A stretch of DNA of 7,078 nucleotides from CAZKCK01 sp964552325 (GTDB taxonomy: Bacteria > Bacteroidota > Bacteroidia > Bacteroidales > TTA-H9): NCBI GenBank assembly GCA_964552325.1, contig CAZKHA010000174.1, positions 1 to 7,078 of the forward strand. Reading direction: 5' to 3'. This document shows, in pieces, positions 5,826 to 7,078 of the stretch. Under the pieces are notes generated by a model. The model had not been told where the DNA came from, did not search any database, and was given only the letters and a program-made list of their open reading frames with translations. The position numbers were made by a program, and so were the translations under genes. Each line of letters starts with the position of its first letter. Position 1 is the stretch's first letter.

Positions 5826-7078
5826 ATGAGAAATTTTTTACTTTTAGTTTTCGCTTTTGGATTGAGCATCACCATGCTTGCCCAACAACGACCTTCAAAT
5901 GCAAAGTCTTTACGCAATATTGCCGTACAAACGGAATATCATAAGGCTGTTAAAGATTACCTACCAGATGCAGGTTTCCCTGTGAATCCAGGTCTAAAAA
6001 GCACTGTTTCAATTAGTGAAGAGACCATTGGTGTTACTCGTTATGATCTACAAACAAATGCTGCTGTAGCAAACAGGTTTTATCGTTATGCCGATGGCAA
6101 AATGAATTTTGTTTGGACAAGAGGTATGTTAGAAACTTCTTTCTCAGATCGTGGTACTGGTTATAATTCAAATGATGGAACAGCTTGGGGACCAGCTCCA
6201 ACATCAAGGATTGAATCCATTAGGACTGGTTGGCCCAGCTACTCACCCGCAGGCGCAACCGGAGAAATTGTTACCACACACTATGCTGATGCCATGCACG
6301 TGTCAAAGCGTTCAACTTGGGGAACTGGTACATGGACCGAAACCAATTTGATGGGACCCAGCGAAGCACCAGCTTTGTCATGGCCAAGAGTTGCTGCTTC
6401 AGGCACCGACAATAATGTAATTCATGTTGTTGCTAACTCCTATGACCCTTATATGGGACAAAATTCAGCTTTGCTTTATTGGCAATCGAATGATGGCGGC
6501 GATACTTGGGATGTTCAAAACGAAATCCTTCCTGGTACAGGTATCGATAATTATCTAGAAATTAGTGCTGATAGGTATTCTTGGGCTACCAAAGGCGATG
6601 TTGTTGCCTTATTAGTTTATAGTTCGTGGCATGATATGTTTATGCTTAAATCAACTGATAACGGACAGAATTGGACTAAAACAATAATCTGGGAACATCC
6701 TTATCCGTTCTTTGATTTTGAAGTTACATTAACTGATACATTCTACTGTGTTGATAACAGTGCAGCTATTGCATTGGATGATAATGGCATGGCTCATATT
6801 ACTTTTGGAATTAGTCGAGTGCTTCACGATGCTACAGGAACTACTTATAGCTATTTCCCTGGCGTAGATGGTATTGGATACTGGAACGAAACTCGCCCTA
6901 CCTTTAGCAATAACCTACATGCCTTGGATCCATATGGACACCCTGAATCAGAATTGGAAGATAATGTAAGCCTTATCGGTTGGACACAGGACGTTAATGC
7001 AAATGGTACACTCGATTTAGTGGGCGACATTATGTCGTATCGTTCAATAGGTCTCTCTACCATGCCCACAATTTATGT
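5826..7078 (+). CDS. Second secreted Asp-box repeat protein, paralogue of the upstream gene (3' end outside the window)
   Basis: An open frame runs from the ATG at 5826 to the window end without a stop, giving 417 residues plus two bases. Residues 1-19 form a signal peptide with the same MLA/Q cleavage pattern as the upstream protein. The two proteins share, in the same order, YDLQ.N (73-78), DRGTGYN (108-114), the R.ES.RTGWPS block (128-138), SGTDNN (192-197), WEHPYPFF (289-296), DG.GYWN..RPT/LPT (348-359) and LIGW.QDVN (383-391). Asp boxes are SNDGGDTW (221-228) and STDNGQNW (276-283). The calcium-like loop is degraded here to DVNANGTLD (389-397). A third Asp box and a T9SS sorting domain are expected beyond the window by analogy, but are not seen. 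Codon choice looks less biased than in the first copy, by eye only. Function is unknown. Confidence 0.87.
   Translation, partial: MRNFLLLVFAFGLSITMLAQQRPSNAKSLRNIAVQTEYHKAVKDYLPDAGFPVNPGLKSTVSISEETIGVTRYDLQTNAAVANRFYRYADGKMNFVWTRGMLETSFSDRGTGYNSNDGTAWGPAPTSRIESIRTGWPSYSPAGATGEIVTTHYADAMHVSKRSTWGTGTWTETNLMGPSEAPALSWPRVAASGTDNNVIHVVANSYDPYMGQNSALLYWQSNDGGDTWDVQNEILPGTGIDNYLEISADRYSWATKGDVVALLVYSSWHDMFMLKSTDNGQNWTKTIIWEHPYPFFDFEVTLTDTFYCVDNSAAIALDDNGMAHITFGISRVLHDATGTTYSYFPGVDGIGYWNETRPTFSNNLHALDPYGHPESELEDNVSLIGWTQDVNANGTLDLVGDIMSYRSIGLSTMPTIY

Noticed and set aside
1..7078. CRISPR array, insertion sequence, tRNA or rRNA
   Set aside because: No regularly spaced direct repeats, transposase-like frames, terminal inverted repeats with target duplications, or tRNA/rRNA-like segments were found on either strand by reading.

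Overview
This window looks like a chromosomal stretch from a member of the Bacteroidota, probably an environmental one. Three lines of evidence agree. The secreted protein at 3763-5613 ends in a type IX secretion (T9SS) sorting domain, which is largely confined to this phylum. Several genes are preceded by the Bacteroidota sigma-factor -7 box TAnnTTTG, in one case with a TTG at the canonical 19-bp spacing. None of the starts has a Shine-Dalgarno sequence; the leaders are A/T-rich instead. No species can be named from the sequence alone.

Layout. Positions 1-60 hold the last 19 codons of a plus-strand gene, followed by a bidirectional terminator (72-104) shared with a convergent minus-strand gene for an OmpP1/FadL-type outer-membrane beta-barrel (124-1500). 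A divergent intergenic region (1501-1710) separates this from mscL, the large-conductance mechanosensitive channel (1711-2145). After a hairpin-rich spacer with a promoter and a terminator-like leader hairpin comes a GNAT-fold acyltransferase-like protein of the YghO/bacterial ceramide synthase-like family (2389-3570). Then come two tandem, clearly paralogous secreted proteins with Asp-box (BNR-like) repeats. The first (3763-5613) is complete, with signal peptide and T9SS C-terminal domain. The second (5826 to the window end) is cut off after 417 residues. A strong intrinsic terminator lies between them, and each has its own upstream promoter box, so they look like separate transcription units.

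How they fit together. The first half has an envelope and lipid flavour: an outer-membrane hydrophobic-compound transporter, an inner-membrane tension valve and a possible lipid acyltransferase. These are monocistronic genes and nothing shows a shared pathway. The second half is a tandem family of exported proteins of unknown function, likely beta-propeller-like and attached to or released from the cell surface by T9SS. No mobile element, CRISPR array, tRNA or rRNA is visible. The most unusual items are the paralogous secreted pair and the terminator-like hairpin between promoter and start of the acyltransferase-like gene.
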